Shown here: piece by piece, positions 24,610-33,460 of the stretch
Position numbering within the stretch: position 1 is the first letter of the stretch
Layout: each line of letters starts with the position of its first letter
Assembly: GCA_934569045.1 (NCBI GenBank)
Contig: CAKTJX010000017.1
Location: 1-48,626, forward strand
Direction: 5' to 3'
DNA: 48,626 nt
Origin: an uncultured Oscillospiraceae bacterium
GTDB taxonomy: Bacteria; Bacillota; Clostridia; Oscillospirales; Oscillospiraceae
Translations under genes and position numbers: made by a program
The notes under the pieces: model-generated
Databases searched by the model: none
Seen by the model: the letters and a program-made list of their open reading frames with translations, nothing else
Told to the model about the DNA's origin: nothing

Positions 24610-26223
24610 ATGGACCCTATTTATGTAACCGGGCACAGAAATCCGGATACCGATTCCATTGTTGCCGCCATGGCCTATGCGGCCCTGCGCAACGCCCTGG
24701 GCGACCGGGAATATAAGGCCGCCTGCTTAGGCCGGGTGTCCGATGAGACCCAGCTGGTGCTGGATCGCTTCGGCTTTGAGGCCCCCAAGCGCATTACCAG
24801 TATGTTTACCCAGGTGCAGGACCTGGATTTTGATACGCCCCCGGTGCTGGATGCCAACGTCACCGTGGCCCAGGCCTGGAAGACCTTCCAGGCCCAGCCC
24901 AGCATCCCCGCCCTGCCGGTGGCCAATGAGGACGGCACCCTGTACGGCATGCTCTCCAAGGATTACATCGCCACCTACAATATGGACCTGATTGCCGGGG
25001 CCGAGCTGGCGGACGTGCCTCTGTTCAACGTGCTCTCCGCCCTGGAGGGCAAAGTGCTGAACGATGCCGGGGACCAGGTGGACACCATTTCCGGCAAGGT
25101 CACCATTGCCCTGCCCCAGAACCGGGAGAGCCTGCTGTGGAACCGGAAGGACTCCATCGTTTTCTGCGGCCACCAGCCGGATATGATCCGCCGGGCCCTG
25201 GAAATGAACGTCACCGCCGTGGTGCTCTGCCAGGCGGAGCTGGACGAGGAGCTGCGCAGCCTGCCCACCACCACCTGCATCATCTCCACCCCCTATGCCG
25301 CCTACCGGGCTACCCGGATGATCTTCCAGTCCACCCCCATTGGGCGCATCTGCCGCAAAGAGGGTCTGGTATGCTTCCACCTGGAGGACCGGGTGGACGA
25401 TGTAAAGGAATCCGTGCTGAAGCACAGAGAATCCTGCTACCCCATCCTGGATCAGGATGAGAAAATCGTGGGCGTGCTGAGCCGGTATCATCTGCTGCGC
25501 CCCCGCCGGAAGCGGGTGGTGCTGGTGGACCACAACGAAGCCGCCCAGTCCGTTCCCGGCCTGGAGGAGGCGGAGATTCTGGAGATCATCGACCACCACC
25601 GGCTGGCGGATATCCAGACCACAAACCCCATCTACGTCCGCAATGAGCCCGTGGGCTCCACCAATACCATTCTCGCCGGAATGTACCAGGACCGGGGCCT
25701 CATGCCCTCCAAGGGCATGGCCGGTATGATGGCGGCTGCCATTCTCAGCGACACCGTTATGTTCAAGTCCCCCACCTGTACGGACCGGGACCGGAAGATG
25801 GCGGAGCGGCTGGCCAGAATGGCGGATATCTCCCTGGACGAGCTGGGCAAGGCCATCTTCTCCGGTTCCCTGGGCAACAAGACCGCCCAGGAGCTGCTGT
25901 TCACGGACTACAAGGAGTTCCATATCGCGGGCCACGACTTCGCCGTTTCCCAGATCACCTGTGTGGACAGCCCCAGCATGCTCCAGCGCAAAGAGGAGTT
26001 CCTGGAGCATATGCGCAAGCAGGCGGAGAAGGAAAACCTGACCATGGTAATCCTGATGCTGACGGACGTGCTGCTGGAAGGCACTCAGCTGCTCTACGTC
26101 GGCGATGACGACACCATTCAGCAGGCCTTCGGCGTGACCCCCAAGGACGGCACCGTATTCCTGCCCCGTGTCATGAGCCGGAAAAAGCAGATTATCCCCA
26201 TGCTGTCCGCCTTGTGGGGCTAA
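24610..26223 (+). CDS. Mn-dependent inorganic pyrophosphatase, family II with CBS/DRTGG insert
   Basis: 537 residues; AAGGAGGAG ribosome binding site. The DHH-type catalytic core is split. GHRNPDTDSI (His9, Asp13, Asp15) begins the protein, and EIIDHHRLADI and the C-terminal SRKKQ signature come after a regulatory insert of about 240 residues. The insert has CBS-like repeats (near 70-120 and 265-300) around a DRTGG-like region, the nucleotide-regulated architecture known from clostridial PPases. It drives biosynthesis by removing pyrophosphate. Confidence 0.95.
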   Translation: MDPIYVTGHRNPDTDSIVAAMAYAALRNALGDREYKAACLGRVSDETQLVLDRFGFEAPKRITSMFTQVQDLDFDTPPVLDANVTVAQAWKTFQAQPSIPALPVANEDGTLYGMLSKDYIATYNMDLIAGAELADVPLFNVLSALEGKVLNDAGDQVDTISGKVTIALPQNRESLLWNRKDSIVFCGHQPDMIRRALEMNVTAVVLCQAELDEELRSLPTTTCIISTPYAAYRATRMIFQSTPIGRICRKEGLVCFHLEDRVDDVKESVLKHRESCYPILDQDEKIVGVLSRYHLLRPRRKRVVLVDHNEAAQSVPGLEEAEILEIIDHHRLADIQTTNPIYVRNEPVGSTNTILAGMYQDRGLMPSKGMAGMMAAAILSDTVMFKSPTCTDRDRKMAERLARMADISLDELGKAIFSGSLGNKTAQELLFTDYKEFHIAGHDFAVSQITCVDSPSMLQRKEEFLEHMRKQAEKENLTMVILMLTDVLLEGTQLLYVGDDDTIQQAFGVTPKDGTVFLPRVMSRKKQIIPMLSALWG

Positions 26224-26226
26224 AAA

Positions 26227-27180
26227 ATGGGCTTTGAATCGCTGCTTGGCAACGAGCACATCAAAAAGAATCTGGAAATGAGCCTGGAAAAGGGCCACAT
26301 TTCCCATTTTTACCTGATCTCCGGCCCGGAAGGGTCCGGAAAACACACTTTGGCAAGGCTTCTGGCGGCGGCCATCCTCTGCCAGGGGCAGCACAAGCCC
26401 TGCGGAAACTGCACTCCCTGCCGGAAAGTCCGGGAGGGGCTCCACCCGGATTTTATCACCGTGGATGACCCGGAGAAGAAAACCGTGCCGGTGGATCTGA
26501 TCCGGCAGGCCCGGGCGGATATCTATGTGCAGCCCAATGAATCCGAGCACAAAATCTATCTCTTCCCCCGGGCCCAGGATATGGGCCTGCCGGGGCAGAA
26601 TGCCCTATTGAAGGTACTGGAGGAGCCGCCGGCCTACGGCGTATTCATTCTTCTGAGCACCAATGCCGATGCCTTGCTGCCCACAGTCCGCTCCCGGTGC
26701 ACCGAGCTGAGGATGCAGCCCCTGCCCCAGGCGGTTCTGCGGCAGGCCCTGGCGAAGAGCTACCCGGAGGCGGCGCCGGAGGCCATTGCAGCGGCGGCAG
26801 AGCGGGGCGGCGGCTTTCTGGGCCAGGCCGAACGCCTGCTGGACGAAGACGGCCAGACCCGGGAGGAAACCAGAAAGCTTGTGGAAGCCCTGTGCAAAAA
26901 AGACGATGTCCTGCTTCTGCAACTGCTGGTGCCCCTGGAAAAGGCCAAGCGGGATACCCTGGCGGACCTCCTGCGGGACTGGCAGCTGCTGCTGGAAAGT
27001 GCCCTGACCACCGCCTGCGGCGTTCCAACCGTCTCCGACCAGGCACGGCATCTGGCATCCAGCCGGGACAGCCGCACCCTGCACCGATTCTATGAACAGG
27101 TGCGCAAGGCCCGGGAGTACACCCTGGGCAACGTCTCCCCCGCCGCCATCTGCGGCTATCTAGAGTGGGCCCTGCGATAG
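26227..27180 (+). CDS. holB: DNA polymerase III delta' subunit
   Basis: 317 residues. AAA+ clamp-loader fold with Walker A GPEGSGKH (33-40), zinc-binding cysteines at 52, 59, 62 and 65 (CQGQHKPCGNCTPC), and sensor region LLKVLEEPPAYGVFILLSTN. The delta' protein is the rigid stator of the clamp loader that opens the beta clamp. The start lies 3 nt after the upstream stop codon with only a weak ribosome binding site, which suggests coupling. ricT follows, as in the conserved holB-ricT order; tmk, usually next to it, is not here. Confidence 0.93.
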   Translation: MGFESLLGNEHIKKNLEMSLEKGHISHFYLISGPEGSGKHTLARLLAAAILCQGQHKPCGNCTPCRKVREGLHPDFITVDDPEKKTVPVDLIRQARADIYVQPNESEHKIYLFPRAQDMGLPGQNALLKVLEEPPAYGVFILLSTNADALLPTVRSRCTELRMQPLPQAVLRQALAKSYPEAAPEAIAAAAERGGGFLGQAERLLDEDGQTREETRKLVEALCKKDDVLLLQLLVPLEKAKRDTLADLLRDWQLLLESALTTACGVPTVSDQARHLASSRDSRTLHRFYEQVRKAREYTLGNVSPAAICGYLEWALR

Positions 27181-27224
27181 AGATTTTTCCGCGTTCGCGG
27201 TTACGAATGAGTTAGGAGTTTAGC

Positions 27225-28604
27225 ATGGAAGAAACTTCAAAGAATCCGGCGGAACCCGTTTCCGTTGTGGATATTCAGTTCCGTCCCGGCCAGAAGGTCT
27301 ATTTCTTCGACCCGGATGGGCTCAAGCTCGCCCAGGGGGACCACGTCATCATCGATACGGCCCGAGGCGAGGAATACGGCATCTGCGCCAGCGGCATCCA
27401 CAGCATCCCGGAGAAGGATGTAGTGGCCCCCCTGCGGAAGGTGCTGCGCAAGGCCAGCGCCCAGGACGAGCGGATCGTGGCGGAGAACCGGGCCAAGGAG
27501 GCTCGGGCGGAAACGGTCTGCATCCAGAAAATTCAGGCCCACGGTCTGGATATGCAGCTGGTCAGCGCCGAGTGCGCCTTTGACGGCAGCAAGATTCTGT
27601 TTTATTTCACCGCCGATGAGCGGGTGGATTTCCGGGAGCTGGTGAAGGACCTGGCCGGTGTATTCCACACCCGCATCGAGCTGCGGCAGATCGGCGTGCG
27701 GGACAAGGCGAAGATGGTGGGCGGCCTGGGCATCTGCGGCAGACCTTTCTGCTGCGCCAGCTTCCTGGACGATTTTCAGCCCGTGTCCATCAAGATGGCA
27801 AAATCCCAGAATCTCAGCCTGAACCCCACCAAAATCTCCGGCACCTGCGGGCGGCTCATGTGCTGCCTGAAATACGAACAGGACACCTATGAGGCACTGA
27901 TCCGCACCAGCCCCAAGCCGGAATCCTTTGTGGATACCCCCGATGGCCGGGGCACCGTCATTGAGGCGGACATCCTGCGCCAGCGGGTAAAGGTGCGGAT
28001 GGAAAGCAACCCCGATACCGTCAGCGTCTTCCCCAACGAAGAGGTGGCCGTGCTGCGCAGCGGCAAGGCTAAGAAGAATGACCCGCCCATTCCGGCGGAC
28101 TTGGCCCCCATCTCCGGCAGCGGTGTCCGGCCGAAGCCCACGCCCAAGCAGGAGGACACCATGGTCCTGGAGCCCATCCGCTTCCGCTACAGCACGGAGT
28201 CCGTGGTGGAGGAGCCCCAGGAGCGGCCCCAGGAACCGACCCAGGATACCCAGGAGCCGGTCCCCGAAGACCGGGCCCAGCGCCCGCGGCGCAATGACCG
28301 GCGCAGACCCAAGGGCCCCAGACAGGACAGCGGCCGTCAGGCCGCCCCGGAAGCCGCCGACAACCGGCGGCCGGAGCGCCCCCAGCAGGAGGCTTCCAAG
28401 TCTGACCGCCCCCGTCCGCCCCGCAAGCCCCGGACTGACCGCCCCCCGCAGGCACAGAAGGCTCCCTCCCAGGAGCAGAAACGATTCCCCGCTCAGGAGA
28501 ATCCGGGCAGCGGCGAGCAAAAGCCGCGCCACCGCGGAAACTACCGGAATTACCGAAAAAATAAGGGTCCTGCCCAGAATTCCCAGGGCAATTCTGGGGA
28601 ATGA
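27225..28604 (+). CDS. ricT: RicT (YaaT, PSP1 domain) with long disordered tail
   Basis: 459 residues. The PSP1 domain (about 10-280) contains the double cysteine signatures GICGRPFCC (Cys171, 176, 177) and GTCGRLMCC (Cys208, 213, 214), which in the Ric complex bind Fe-S clusters. RicT, with RicA and RicF, stimulates RNase Y processing of mRNAs and affects sporulation and competence in Bacillus. RNase Y is encoded 13 kb away in this window; RicA and RicF are not seen. The tail (about 295-459) is rich in Pro, Arg, Gln and Glu, low in complexity and basic; the Bacillus protein lacks it. Confidence 0.93.
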   Translation: MEETSKNPAEPVSVVDIQFRPGQKVYFFDPDGLKLAQGDHVIIDTARGEEYGICASGIHSIPEKDVVAPLRKVLRKASAQDERIVAENRAKEARAETVCIQKIQAHGLDMQLVSAECAFDGSKILFYFTADERVDFRELVKDLAGVFHTRIELRQIGVRDKAKMVGGLGICGRPFCCASFLDDFQPVSIKMAKSQNLSLNPTKISGTCGRLMCCLKYEQDTYEALIRTSPKPESFVDTPDGRGTVIEADILRQRVKVRMESNPDTVSVFPNEEVAVLRSGKAKKNDPPIPADLAPISGSGVRPKPTPKQEDTMVLEPIRFRYSTESVVEEPQERPQEPTQDTQEPVPEDRAQRPRRNDRRRPKGPRQDSGRQAAPEAADNRRPERPQQEASKSDRPRPPRKPRTDRPPQAQKAPSQEQKRFPAQENPGSGEQKPRHRGNYRNYRKNKGPAQNSQGNSGE

Positions 28605-28618
28605 TCGGATTCTACTGC

Positions 28619-28658
28619 CAGTAGAGACGCGGTAGACCGGTAGAGTAGAGCGTAGAGA
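28619..28658 (+). repeat. Short GTAGA-type irregular tandem repeat
   Basis: The word GTAGA or GTAGAG occurs five to six times in 40 nt between the ricT stop codon and its terminator. Spacing is irregular. Confidence 0.5.
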
Positions 28659-28690
28659 CCGTGCAGTCGAATTGCGGCTGCACGGTTTTC
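28658..28690 (+). terminator. Terminator after ricT
   Basis: The 9-bp stem ACCGTGCAG/CTGCACGGT is followed by TTTCC. Confidence 0.75.
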
Positions 28691-28691
28691 C

Positions 28692-28720
28692 TTGCCGAAA
28701 AGGCAAAAGTACCCTATAAT
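28692..28720 (+). promoter_or_regulatory. Promoter of the degV gene
   Basis: TTGCCG-N17-TATAAT, 33 nt before the start at 28754. Confidence 0.7.
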
Positions 28721-28753
28721 GATCCCTATAGAAATTTCGGAGGTTTTACCAAT

Positions 28754-29617
28754 ATGTCTTTTGCCGTATTTGCGGATGGCAGCGCCAACCTGCCCACTTC
28801 CACCCTGGATGGGATTACTCTGCTGCCCTGTACCTACTGCGTGGAGGGCGTGCAGAAGGAATACCTGGGGGATGTGGACAGCTTCGACGCCAAGCATTAC
28901 TATGATTCTCTGCGCAATGGCTGCAAAATCACCACCAGCCTTTTGAATACCCATCTGTTCCTGGAGCATTTCCGCCCGGTTCTGGAGCAGGGGCAGGACG
29001 CGGTGTATATCGCCATGTCCTCCGGCATCAGCGGCACCTATCAGGCGGCTGTCACCGCGAAGAACGAACTGATGGAGGAATTCCCCGAGCGGTATATCCA
29101 TATTGTGGATTCCCGGGGCTGCGGCTTCGGCAGCGGCCTGCTTGCCATCCGGGCAGCGGAGCTGAGCCGCCAGGGGCTTTCCGCACGGGAGGCCGGTAAG
29201 CTCCTGGACGCGGACGTACCTCATATGTGCCAGTATTTCACGGTGGATGACCTGAACTTCCTGAAGCGCAGCGGCCGTGTCAGCGGCGCCACCGCCATGA
29301 TCGGCACCGTACTGAACATCAAGCCCATCCTCTACGGTACCGCAGATGGCCACATCGTCTCCTGCGCCAAGGTCCGCGGCCGGAAAAAGGCCATCGATGC
29401 CATTGTAGACATCTACGCCAAAAAGCAGTTGGATGCCGAACACCGCATCGTCGCCATCTCCCACGGCGACTGCCTGGAGGATGCCCAGCTCCTGGCCGAA
29501 AAGATCCGCACTGTGGCAAACCCCAAACAGCTCATCATCGTCCCCCACGAGCCCTTCTCCGGCGCCCATGTAGGCCCCGGTATGCTCGCCCTGTTCTTCT
29601 ACGGAAAAGAGCGCTGA
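28754..29617 (+). CDS. DegV family fatty acid-binding protein
   Basis: 287 residues; ATG 28754 with CGGAGG upstream. Family features: FAVFADGSANLP at the N-terminus, TTSLLNTHLFLEHFRPVL, MSSGISGTYQAA (the lipid-binding Ser region) and FLKRSGRVSGATAMIG. DegV/FakB-type proteins bind a fatty acid and present it to the FakA kinase for phospholipid synthesis; no fakA is seen in the window. Monocistronic. Confidence 0.93.
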   Translation: MSFAVFADGSANLPTSTLDGITLLPCTYCVEGVQKEYLGDVDSFDAKHYYDSLRNGCKITTSLLNTHLFLEHFRPVLEQGQDAVYIAMSSGISGTYQAAVTAKNELMEEFPERYIHIVDSRGCGFGSGLLAIRAAELSRQGLSAREAGKLLDADVPHMCQYFTVDDLNFLKRSGRVSGATAMIGTVLNIKPILYGTADGHIVSCAKVRGRKKAIDAIVDIYAKKQLDAEHRIVAISHGDCLEDAQLLAEKIRTVANPKQLIIVPHEPFSGAHVGPGMLALFFYGKER

Positions 29618-29631
29618 AGCGCAAAATAATT

Positions 29632-29668
29632 CCCCAGGCCCTCCTAAACCAGGCGGCCTGGGGTTTTT
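29632..29668. terminator. Bidirectional terminator between convergent genes
   Basis: The 9-bp stem CCCCAGGCC/GGCCTGGGG is followed by T5 on + and AATTATTTT on -. It serves degV and the convergent MBL-fold gene. Confidence 0.8.
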
Positions 29669-29690
29669 ACGTGGGCTGACAAATACCAAT

Positions 29691-30509
29691 TTATCCGCCC
29701 GTCACCTTCAGACCGCCCTGCGTACTCACCACGGTTACTGTACCGTTTGCGGTCTCGAAGATTTGCGTGCCGGAGGTCTCCAGGGCCTCCAGTGTCTCCG
29801 CGTCCGCTGGATTCTTCCCGGAATCCGTGATGACGGCATAGGCTGGGGAAACTGTGGAGAAAAGCTCCGGCAGGGCGCTGTTATAGACACCGTGGTGGGG
29901 GACCTTCAGGAAATCGCAGGGCTGCAAGGTATTCAGGAGATCCCGGATGCGCTGCTTTTCAATATCTCCGGCGAAGAGCAGCCGATTTCCGGCATGGGTG
30001 ACGGTGACCACCAGGGAGCAGTTGTTGTCGGTATTCTTGGAATAGACCTGTTCGCCAGGGCCTTGGATGGTGAGCTGCATGGTTCCCGCCGTAAATTCCT
30101 GGGTGTCCTTCACCGCGATTACCTCTGTCCCGGTTTCCGCCAGGGCGGCGCGGTAGGCGGTGTAGGCATCGGAAGCGGGGTTATCCGGGGTGTAGTCCGA
30201 TTCCACCACCTGGGCCACGGGGAGGGTGCGGAGGATTTCCGCCGCGCCGCCCACATGGTCCTTGTCGAAGTGGGTGATGATCAGAATGTCCAGCTTCTGG
30301 ACGTGCATGGCGTTCAGGGCATCCAGAATCTCCTGGATGTTCTCTGCCTCGCCGCAGTCAATCATCACCGCGGCATCTACTGTGGTTAGAATGGTGCAGT
30401 CCGCCTTGCCGATTTTCAGGATTTTCCCCGTCATGGTGTCGGTGGATGTGCCGCCGCAGCCCGTCAGCAGCTGACACAGCAGCATCAGCAGCGCTGCGCA
30501 TTTTTTCAT
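29691..30509 (-). CDS. MBL-fold (ComEC-type) hydrolase, lipoprotein
   Basis: 272 residues. Lipobox LLTGC puts a lipid on Cys18, so the enzyme is on the outer membrane face. The metallo-beta-lactamase core shows THFDKDHVGG (His80, Asp82, Asp84, His85), LLFAGDIE and KVPHHGVYNS, as in ComEC-associated and competence-like hydrolases. Substrate unknown: extracellular nucleic acid or phosphodiester-linked polymer are possibilities. It begins 15 nt after the carbohydrate-binding gene, at the end of a four-gene operon with a VTC-domain protein. Confidence 0.85.
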   Translation of the reverse strand: MKKCAALLMLLCQLLTGCGGTSTDTMTGKILKIGKADCTILTTVDAAVMIDCGEAENIQEILDALNAMHVQKLDILIITHFDKDHVGGAAEILRTLPVAQVVESDYTPDNPASDAYTAYRAALAETGTEVIAVKDTQEFTAGTMQLTIQGPGEQVYSKNTDNNCSLVVTVTHAGNRLLFAGDIEKQRIRDLLNTLQPCDFLKVPHHGVYNSALPELFSTVSPAYAVITDSGKNPADAETLEALETSGTQIFETANGTVTVVSTQGGLKVTGG

Positions 30510-30524
30510 GCTGTGTTCCCCTCT

Positions 30525-32027
30525 TTAGCTGTTGGATTTCCGGTCTCCGGGGCCGCCCGTGGGGGGTTCGCCGCCGGGGCCGCCGGTGGGCCGCTGGCCG
30601 CCGAACTGGCCGTCACCGGGCTGCTGGCCGCCCATATCCCCGCCGGGGCCCCGATTCCCGCCGGGGCCGCCCATGCCGCCCATTCCGCTGGAAACGGCGC
30701 CGGTCTGGGCCTGGGCGGTGGCCGCCTCGCTGCCGCCGGAGGTGAGGGAGTAGGTGTTCCCCACGGTTACGTTTTCGCCGGACAGCAGCAGGAAGCATGC
30801 GCGGCACTGGGCCGTCCCTTCATAGAGGGTGCTTCCCTGGCTGTCCGTAATGGAGAAGCTGCTTCCCTTGTCCAGGCTGCCGCTGAAGAGCACACAGCTC
30901 TGGTCCGCTTGCAGCTTCATACTCATGCCGCTGCTGCCGCCGGCGGCCAGCACTGTGCCGCCGGAGATGGTCACGGTACCATCGGCGTCCAGGGGCTGGT
31001 TGTCCGCCGTGTTGGCGGTCCATACGGTGACGGTGCCGCCGGAAATGGTCAGGCTGCCGTTGGAGTCAAAGCCGTCACCGGAGCTGGCATAGGCGGTGAC
31101 GGTGCCGCCGGAGATATTCAGGGCATAGCTATAGCCCGTCAGATCGGGATTTGCCACGTTGATGCAGTCATCCTCTGAAAGAATGGAAATATCGCCGGAG
31201 GCAATGTTCACCGTAGCCCCCTCCAGGCCCTCATAGCAGGCGGTGATGGTGATGGCGGGGCCCTGGGTGTTCTCGGCGCCGATGTTCAGGTCCAGATCAC
31301 AGTGGAGGGCAGCGTCCCCGGCGGAGACGGTCAGATTGCCGCTTTCCACATTCAGCAGGTTCTCCGCGTTGACGGCATCATTTTGGGGCGCGTCAATATT
31401 CAGCGTCAGCTCCCGGATGGTCAGGCTGGCCTCCCCATCCTCCTGGGTGGAAGCGCCGGATTTGATGCCGTTTTTGCCGTTGGCACGGATGTTCAGCGTG
31501 CCGCTGCCGCAGAGGGTTACGGCGCTGCCGTCTTTGCATTTGATGACGGCGTTCTCTGCATTGTCATTGTCCGGATTCTCATCGCCGTTGTTTTTGGCGC
31601 TGTCCGTCAGGGTGTTCTCGGTTCCAGCGGCGGCCTGGATGGTGACCTCCGTGCTCTTTTTGCAGAGGATGGGGGCTGTGTCGGCGCTGGTGAGGGTGAG
31701 GCCGTTCAGCACCAGGGTCACCCCGGTGACTCCCTTCTCCACCGTGACGCTGCCGTCTTCACAGCTGCCCTGGAGAATATAGGTTCCGGCGGCGGTGATC
31801 GTCAGGCTGGTGCCGTCAATTTCCGCCCCAGCGGCGCTGCCGGAGATGCTGGAGTCCGAGAAGGTCAAGGTGCTTCCGGTGACGGCGGCGGTCTGTACCG
31901 CGGTGGTTTCCGTGGCGGTGAAGTTTGGCTTTGCGTCTGCTGCGGCGGCGCTGGCGCAGCCGGTGGTTAATGTCAAAAGCAGGCTCAGGGTCATGCCCCA
32001 GGATAAAATTTTCTTTGTGGTTTTCAT
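30525..32027 (-). CDS. Carbohydrate-binding beta-helix lipoprotein (Cthe_2159-like)
   Basis: 500 residues. Lipobox LTTGC near residue 24. Repeating short strands with the phrases TISGGTV and ISGGTVT indicate a right-handed parallel beta-helix (about 60-400). That fits the DUF4353 family, whose Clostridium thermocellum member binds acidic plant polysaccharide. The C-terminus (about 440-500) is a Gly/Pro-rich low-complexity tail (GGMGGPGGNRGPGG and similar). It is co-transcribed with DUF4956 and a VTC-domain gene, a grouping I have seen in Clostridia. The start codon overlaps the DUF4956 stop codon by one base. Confidence 0.87.
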   Translation of the reverse strand: MKTTKKILSWGMTLSLLLTLTTGCASAAAADAKPNFTATETTAVQTAAVTGSTLTFSDSSISGSAAGAEIDGTSLTITAAGTYILQGSCEDGSVTVEKGVTGVTLVLNGLTLTSADTAPILCKKSTEVTIQAAAGTENTLTDSAKNNGDENPDNDNAENAVIKCKDGSAVTLCGSGTLNIRANGKNGIKSGASTQEDGEASLTIRELTLNIDAPQNDAVNAENLLNVESGNLTVSAGDAALHCDLDLNIGAENTQGPAITITACYEGLEGATVNIASGDISILSEDDCINVANPDLTGYSYALNISGGTVTAYASSGDGFDSNGSLTISGGTVTVWTANTADNQPLDADGTVTISGGTVLAAGGSSGMSMKLQADQSCVLFSGSLDKGSSFSITDSQGSTLYEGTAQCRACFLLLSGENVTVGNTYSLTSGGSEAATAQAQTGAVSSGMGGMGGPGGNRGPGGDMGGQQPGDGQFGGQRPTGGPGGEPPTGGPGDRKSNS

Positions 32028-32695
32028 TACAGAGTATCTCCTTTCTGCGCGGGCAGGCCGCAGGAAATTTCCAGATTGCCGTTGCGGCAGCGCATTTCGT
32101 CCAGCAGCATTTTTTCCTCCTTGGGGTCCTTCAGCCGCACCTGGTAGTGGAGGCTGTAGAGGCTCCCCATATTCACGGTTTTTACCCGCAGAAGCCGGGA
32201 AGAAACGGTATAGCGCTGGAAAAGATCGGAAAATAGGTCGGAATAGTTTGTATTTTCCGGGACGGTCACCCGAATCTCCCGGTCTGCCGTCTCCGCACTG
32301 TGGGGCTTCTGCACCAGCAGAAGCCCACAGACCACAATGGCTGCCAGCACGGCCAGGGCCAGATACCCCATGCCGCAGGCGAGACCCACGGTCATGGCGA
32401 GAAAGATTACAAGAATGTCCCGGGCCGTCCCCGGCGCGCTGCGGAAGCGCACCAGGCTGAAGGTGCCCGCCACCGCTACCCCGGCCCCCAGATTGCCGTT
32501 TACCAGCAGGATCACCAGGGAGATGAGAAAGGGCAGCCCCGTCAGGGCAACGGTCATGGTGCCGCTCCGGTCGGTGGTTTTCCGGTACACCAGGGCGATG
32601 AGACAGCCCAGGGCAAGGCTTCCCAGGCTGGCCCCCAGAAAGGCCGGGGCCGTTACAGTGGTATCATACAAAGAAGCGAAAATTCCGTCAAGCAT
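32027..32695 (-). CDS. DUF4956 membrane protein
   Basis: 222 residues. An N-terminal amphipathic stretch and four hydrophobic helices (about 15-37, 45-65, 68-88, 98-125) are followed by a soluble, ferredoxin-like C-terminal domain (about 130-222). VRFRSAPGTARDILVIFLAM is the recognisable core. DUF4956 proteins nearly always neighbour VTC-domain genes; here the two genes overlap by 8 nt. Likely a membrane partner of the VTC-type enzyme. Confidence 0.88.
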   Translation of the reverse strand: MLDGIFASLYDTTVTAPAFLGASLGSLALGCLIALVYRKTTDRSGTMTVALTGLPFLISLVILLVNGNLGAGVAVAGTFSLVRFRSAPGTARDILVIFLAMTVGLACGMGYLALAVLAAIVVCGLLLVQKPHSAETADREIRVTVPENTNYSDLFSDLFQRYTVSSRLLRVKTVNMGSLYSLHYQVRLKDPKEEKMLLDEMRCRNGNLEISCGLPAQKGDTL

Positions 32696-33413
32696 ATCGT
32701 CTGTCCTCCGTCAAAATTATGGTTTCCCCCATTAGGGCTTCGTAGGCGCGGCCGTATTTGGAGTAGGACACCGGGAATATTTCCAGCTCCGACAGGGCCT
32801 GTGCCAGCCACAGGGGCTGGGCCCCGGTGATCTTTATTTCCATCAGCGCCTGGCCTGGGTCCAGCAGGGGATTGCCCCAGGCCCCGCCCCGCAGGTCCAG
32901 CGGGTGAGTCCGCCAGAGAATTTCCCGGTCCAGGGTCAGCCGCAGATTTTCGTCCTCTAAGCCCTTCCAGGAGCCCCGCTCATAGGATAGGAACATCCTT
33001 GGCCGGAGACCGGGATAGGCGGCGCGCATCCAATCCAGCTCCCGGAAGATCTGCGCCTGCCGCCGGGGGCCCTGGCCCGCCAGATATTGCAGGCCCTCGT
33101 CATATGGCAGGGACACCCGGCGCTTGTAGACGACACCGGAGGCCTTCTTCTTGATTTCCAAAAAGGCGGGAGTATCGGAGAACACTGGGCCATAGCACCG
33201 CAGCCGGAGCTTCTCTTTATATTCCGGCTTTTCCAGAGAGCGGCGGATCAGGAAATAATCCTCTGTGTCGTAATAGAGATTGGAGATGCTGCTGTGGGCA
33301 AAGGCATCCGGAACCATGTGGGCCTCCATCACCCCCGTCCACGCCTCCAGCTGCTCCGGGGAGAGCAGATATTTCATTTCTTTCCTGCGGAATACCGCCT
33401 GATAGCTTTCCAT
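32688..33413 (-). CDS. VTC-domain (polyphosphate polymerase-like) protein
   Basis: 241 residues; AGGAGG upstream, with ATG 33413 (or the GTG at 33416) as start. A tunnel-fold (CYTH-like) VTC domain: FRRKEMKYLLSPEQ, SISNLYYDTED, KLRLRCYG, EIKKKASGVVYKRRV, LRLTLDREI and MEIKITG. The alternating Lys/Arg/Glu residues line the tunnel in yeast Vtc4, which makes polyphosphate from ATP. Whether the bacterial DUF4956-linked form makes polyphosphate or modifies a surface polymer is not known to me. Confidence 0.9.
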   Translation of the reverse strand: MESYQAVFRRKEMKYLLSPEQLEAWTGVMEAHMVPDAFAHSSISNLYYDTEDYFLIRRSLEKPEYKEKLRLRCYGPVFSDTPAFLEIKKKASGVVYKRRVSLPYDEGLQYLAGQGPRRQAQIFRELDWMRAAYPGLRPRMFLSYERGSWKGLEDENLRLTLDREILWRTHPLDLRGGAWGNPLLDPGQALMEIKITGAQPLWLAQALSELEIFPVSYSKYGRAYEALMGETIILTEDRRYA

Positions 33414-33460
33414 CACGTCAACCTCCTGTGGAATTTGTGAGTCTCATTATCCACAAAGTC

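Noticed and set aside
24727..26550. 607-codon reverse open frame over the pyrophosphatase gene
   Set aside because: It mirrors a recognised conserved gene in high G+C DNA; its translation is His/Gly/Gln-rich with no family motif or ribosome binding site.
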